Shown one piece after another: positions 30,184 through 32,555 of a stretch of 32,555 nt of DNA (positions are counted from its first letter, which is position 1; each line of letters starts with the position of its first letter). The notes under the pieces are model-generated. The model saw only the letters and a list, made by a program, of their open reading frames with translations. It was not told the origin of the DNA and made no database searches. The stretch is from Paraburkholderia sp. Lineage in GTDB: Bacteria > Pseudomonadota > Gammaproteobacteria > Burkholderiales > Burkholderiaceae. The position numbers were made by a program, and so were the translations under genes. The stretch lies in NCBI RefSeq assembly GCF_026225065.1, contig NZ_JAMFSB010000023.1, positions 1 to 32,555 of the forward strand, in the 5' to 3' direction.

Positions 30184-31947
30184 GATCCTGCAGGCCGAAT
30201 CGCGCGCTGCCGTTCGCATTGCGCGTTCGAGTGCGCCCGCGTCGTTGCCGTGAACCCGATACAGCGGCTCGCCTGCCGCTACGGTCCGGCCGATCTTGCA
30301 CAGCAGATCGATGCCGGCCCCGGCGTCCGCGGGCGCGCCGGCTTCGCGCGCGATCTCCGCGATCAGCCAGCCATCGATCGACGTGACGATGCCCGCATGC
30401 GTGGCCATGACATCGTAGACCTGTTGCGCAGGCGATACCGGCGAGGCCTGCCGTCCCTGCGCATCGACGATCCGTTCGAACGCCGCGCGTGCTGCACCGC
30501 TCGCCAGCAGCGCTGCGGCAATCCGCCTGCCGTCGGTTACGTCGTGTACATCCGGTGCCCATGCCAGAATATGCGCGGCAAATGTCAGTGCCTTGTCACG
30601 CAGGTCGATGGGCGCGTCGGGATGGTTATCCAGCACCAGACCCACGTCGCGGACCTCGAGCGCGGGGCCGATGCCACGGCCGATCGGCGCCGTGCCGTCG
30701 GTCACCAGCGCCTTGACGGTCAATCCCAACCCGTTGCCGACGTATTCGAACAGATCGCCAAGGGAGCGCGCTTCCTCGCTGGTTTTCAGCTTGGCGCGCG
30801 GCCCGCAGGGAAGATCGACAATCACGTGCGTCGATCCGGCAGAGCACTTTTTCGACAGGATCGACGCCACCGACCAGCGGTTGGACGCCAACCCAAGCGG
30901 TCGCGTAAACGCATTGATCCGCTCGTCGATCAGCGAATGATTCAGACGGCCGTTCCATGCAATGCAAGCCCGCGCTTCATGAACACAGCGCCGCACGTCC
31001 TCCGCCGTCAGGTCGACGCGCGCGAGCGTCTCCATCGCATCGGCGGTGCCGGCGGCAGAGGTAATGGCGCGCGAGGACGTCTTCGGCATTGCCAGACCGT
31101 AGGCCGCAACGATCGGCACCACGATCAGCGTGATCCGGCTGCCGGGAATGCCTCCCATCGAATGTTTGTCGACGACAATCGGTTCGTTCCACTCCATTCG
31201 CGGCATCAGCCTGGTGCGTGCCTTGGCGAGTGCGAGCATCTCCGCATCGCTCAGATGCTCGCACGCATGCAGCAGAAAGCGGTTGACGTCGCTCTCGGCG
31301 TAGCGCAGCGCCAGCATGTCGTCGAACAAGGCATCGTACTGGGCCTCATTGAGTGCGTCGCCCGCCAGCTTGGCACCCAGGAATGGGGCACTCGCCGGCG
31401 GTGGAAGGATCGCGCGTTCGAGCGCCGCAATGAAACGCTCGATGCCTTGCTGCAACGTGCCGTCATTAAAGACCTGCACGGTGGGCACATCCGCCGTATG
31501 CGCTTGAACCTGGCGCCGCACTCTCAGGCTCACTTGCTCAGGTGTTTCGCGACCACGGGCCAGAATTCGCGCGGCCAACACTTCAGGCGGCGCACTCACT
31601 TCGATCACCACCATGCCAGGCACGCGCGCCGCCAACTCCGCAATCATGCTGCGCGAGCCGTTCGCAATCACATGGCGGCCTTCGGCCAATACATCGAGCA
31701 ACTCACGCCGCAGTCCATAGCGCAGACCGTGTGCCGACCAGGTGATCAGGAAAGCACCGGTACGCTCGAGTTCGGCGAACGCCGCTTCATCGAGCGCTTC
31801 GTGATTCTCGCCGGGTGACCCCGCAGGTCGGGTGATCACGCGACGGGCAAAGCAGAACCGGTCCGCGAGATGACGCGCGCCCTCGATCAGCGCGTCCTTG
31901 CCAGCGCCGCTCGGGCCCACCACGAAGAAGAGAATGCCGGAGGCCAT
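30178..31947 (-). CDS. phnN: Fusion of PhnN (ribose 1,5-bisphosphokinase) and AMP-phosphorylase-type thymidine phosphorylase homologue
   Basis: One 589-residue frame with two enzymes. Residues 1-183 are PhnN: Walker A GPSGAGKD (11-18), [20 protein letters not shown] (33-52) and [10 protein letters not shown] (70-79); PhnN makes PRPP from ribose 1,5-bisphosphate and ATP. After a Pro/Ala linker (about 182-189), residues 190-589 match the archaeal AMP-phosphorylase branch rather than E. coli Deo[15 protein letters not shown] (260-273), [16 protein letters not shown] (288-303), SILSKK (362-367) and a C-terminal PYNP-like domain ([15 protein letters not shown]). That branch releases ribose 1,5-bisphosphate from NMPs, the PhnN substrate. 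The N-terminal domain of about 85 residues found in stand-alone members is missing, as if replaced by PhnN. nadC lies 36 bp upstream; no other phn gene is visible. Activity is inferred from motifs. Confidence 0.9.
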   Translation of the reverse strand: MASGILFFVVGPSGAGKDALIEGARHLADRFCFARRVITRPAGSPGENHEALDEAAFAELERTGAFLITWSAHGLRYGLRRELLDVLAEGRHVIANGSRSMIAELAARVPGMVVIEVSAPPEVLAARILARGRETPEQVSLRVRRQVQAHTADVPTVQVFNDGTLQQGIERFIAALERAILPPPASAPFLGAKLAGDALNEAQYDALFDDMLALRYAESDVNRFLLHACEHLSDAEMLALAKARTRLMPRMEWNEPIVVDKHSMGGIPGSRITLIVVPIVAAYGLAMPKTSSRAITSAAGTADAMETLARVDLTAEDVRRCVHEARACIAWNGRLNHSLIDERINAFTRPLGLASNRWSVASILSKKCSAGSTHVIVDLPCGPRAKLKTSEEARSLGDLFEYVGNGLGLTVKALVTDGTAPIGRGIGPALEVRDVGLVLDNHPDAPIDLRDKALTFAAHILAWAPDVHDVTDGRRIAAALLASGAARAAFERIVDAQGRQASPVSPAQQVYDVMATHAGIVTSIDGWLIAEIAREAGAPADAGAGIDLLCKIGRTVAAGEPLYRVHGNDAGALERAMRTAARDSACRIE

Positions 31948-31983
31948 GAGCCGCTTATCCGACCTGTTCGACCCATTCGCTCA

Positions 31984-32555
31984 TCATTCGGCCTCGTCGA
32001 GACCAATGTCGACGCACGCCGCCGCCTGATTGATCTTGCTGGTGGAGATGTAATCGACGCCAGTCTTCGCCACGGCGCCGATGGTCGCGAGGCTGATGCC
32101 CCCGGACGCTTCCAGCAACACGCGTCCACCGACCAGTTCCACCGCCCGGGTCATGTCGTCGATCGACATGTTGTCGAGCATGACCACATCGACACCTGCA
32201 TCCAGCGCTTCCTTGACCTGCTCAAGGCGGTCGCATTCGACTTCCAGCTTGGTCAACACCGGCAATTGCCGGCGCGCGCGCTGCACGGCCTTGGAGATGC
32301 TGCCGCATACGGCAATGTGGTTGTCCTTGATCATCACGCCGTTATCGAGCCCGAGCCGGTGATTCAGGCCGCCACCACAGGTAACAGCGTGCTTTTCGAG
32401 CATGCGCAGACCCGGTGTGGTCTTGCGTGTATCGATCAGACGCGCTCGCGTGCCCGCCACCGCCGCAACATATTGCTCGGTGAGATTGGCAATGCCCGAC
32501 AGCCGTTGCACGATATTGAGCGCGGTGCGCTCAGCCGTCAGTACGCTGCGCGCCG
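31984..32555 (-). CDS. nadC: Nicotinate-nucleotide pyrophosphorylase (quinolinate phosphoribosyltransferase), 5' end outside window
   Basis: NadC converts quinolinate and PRPP to nicotinate mononucleotide, CO2 and PPi in de novo NAD synthesis. The frame runs off the right edge and about 190 residues are visible. Family motifs: VLTAERTALNIVQRLSGIAN at the edge, DTRKTTPGLR, AVTCGGGLNHRLGLDNGVMI then KDNHI (PRPP and quinolinate binding), VMLDNMS and LEASGGIS. The related ModD proteins differ in the GL-x-D-x-x-x-IKDNH block, so NadC is favoured. The stop is 36 bp before the ATG of the PRPP-forming fusion on the same strand, so the two are probably co-transcribed. Confidence 0.96.
   Translation of the reverse strand, partial: ARSVLTAERTALNIVQRLSGIANLTEQYVAAVAGTRARLIDTRKTTPGLRMLEKHAVTCGGGLNHRLGLDNGVMIKDNHIAVCGSISKAVQRARRQLPVLTKLEVECDRLEQVKEALDAGVDVVMLDNMSIDDMTRAVELVGGRVLLEASGGISLATIGAVAKTGVDYISTSKINQAAACVDIGLDEAE

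Noticed and set aside
30160-31818. 552-codon open frame on plus, antisense to the PhnN-phosphorylase fusion
   Set aside because: No family motifs, very high H/R/G content, and fully covered by a frame with strong motifs on minus; a GC-rich shadow.
30178-31947. Annotation as phosphonate (C-P lyase) operon PhnN
   Set aside because: No other phn gene is visible and the domain is fused to a nucleotide phosphorylase next to nadC.

Overview
The window looks like a chromosomal segment of a Burkholderia sensu lato bacterium, probably Paraburkholderia. I infer this from the high GC, strong G/C third-position bias, closely packed operons and the family mix (SulP/STAS carrier, RIO1-type kinase, GtsABCD-like sugar importer, HpxW-like GGT homologue, MHS transporters). 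No rRNA, tRNA, CRISPR array or intact insertion sequence was seen. A LysE-type exporter is cut by the left edge and nadC by the right edge.

Layout. 1-5000: end of a LysE exporter, a small membrane protein, an unrecognised 241-aa protein, an AT-rich gap ending in an attenuator-like leader, an unrecognised histidine/arginine-rich membrane-anchored protein, a SulP carrier, and a 32-residue membrane protein on the same strand as the carrier. 5400-6300: a RIO1-type kinase. 13050-6305 (minus strand): a six-gene beta-glucoside operon, in order GH1 beta-glucosidase, sugar-binding protein, two permeases, ATPase, LacI regulator, with a perfect 14-bp LacI-type palindrome upstream. 13350-15240: GNAT acetyltransferase, a small protein of unknown function, a DapA-family aldolase and a hairpin terminator. 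15250-17570: an EIIA-Ntr-like protein, two small unknown genes, and a 0.7-kb gap with phased direct repeats and a candidate micro-gene. 17574-19718: a divergent pair, an Nramp-related transporter lacking canonical metal-binding residues and an MgtC-family protein, which together suggest magnesium. 19835-27831: an HpxW-like (oxamate amidohydrolase-type) GGT homologue, a GntR regulator, a PuuE-type deacetylase and a polyamine-type ABC importer, which together look like uptake and breakdown of an amide or ureide. 27877-29196: a citrate/tricarballylate-type MFS carrier.

29299-32555 (minus strand) is the most unusual part. nadC, which consumes PRPP, is followed after 36 bp by one reading frame that joins PhnN (ribose 1,5-bisphosphate phosphokinase, PRPP-forming) to a phosphorylase of the archaeal AMP-phosphorylase type (NMP + Pi to base + ribose 1,5-bisphosphate). 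The two halves catalyse consecutive steps, so the predicted net reaction is NMP + Pi + ATP to base + PRPP + ADP. The gene ends in four 13-bp tandem repeats that fill the gap to an FRG-domain gene.
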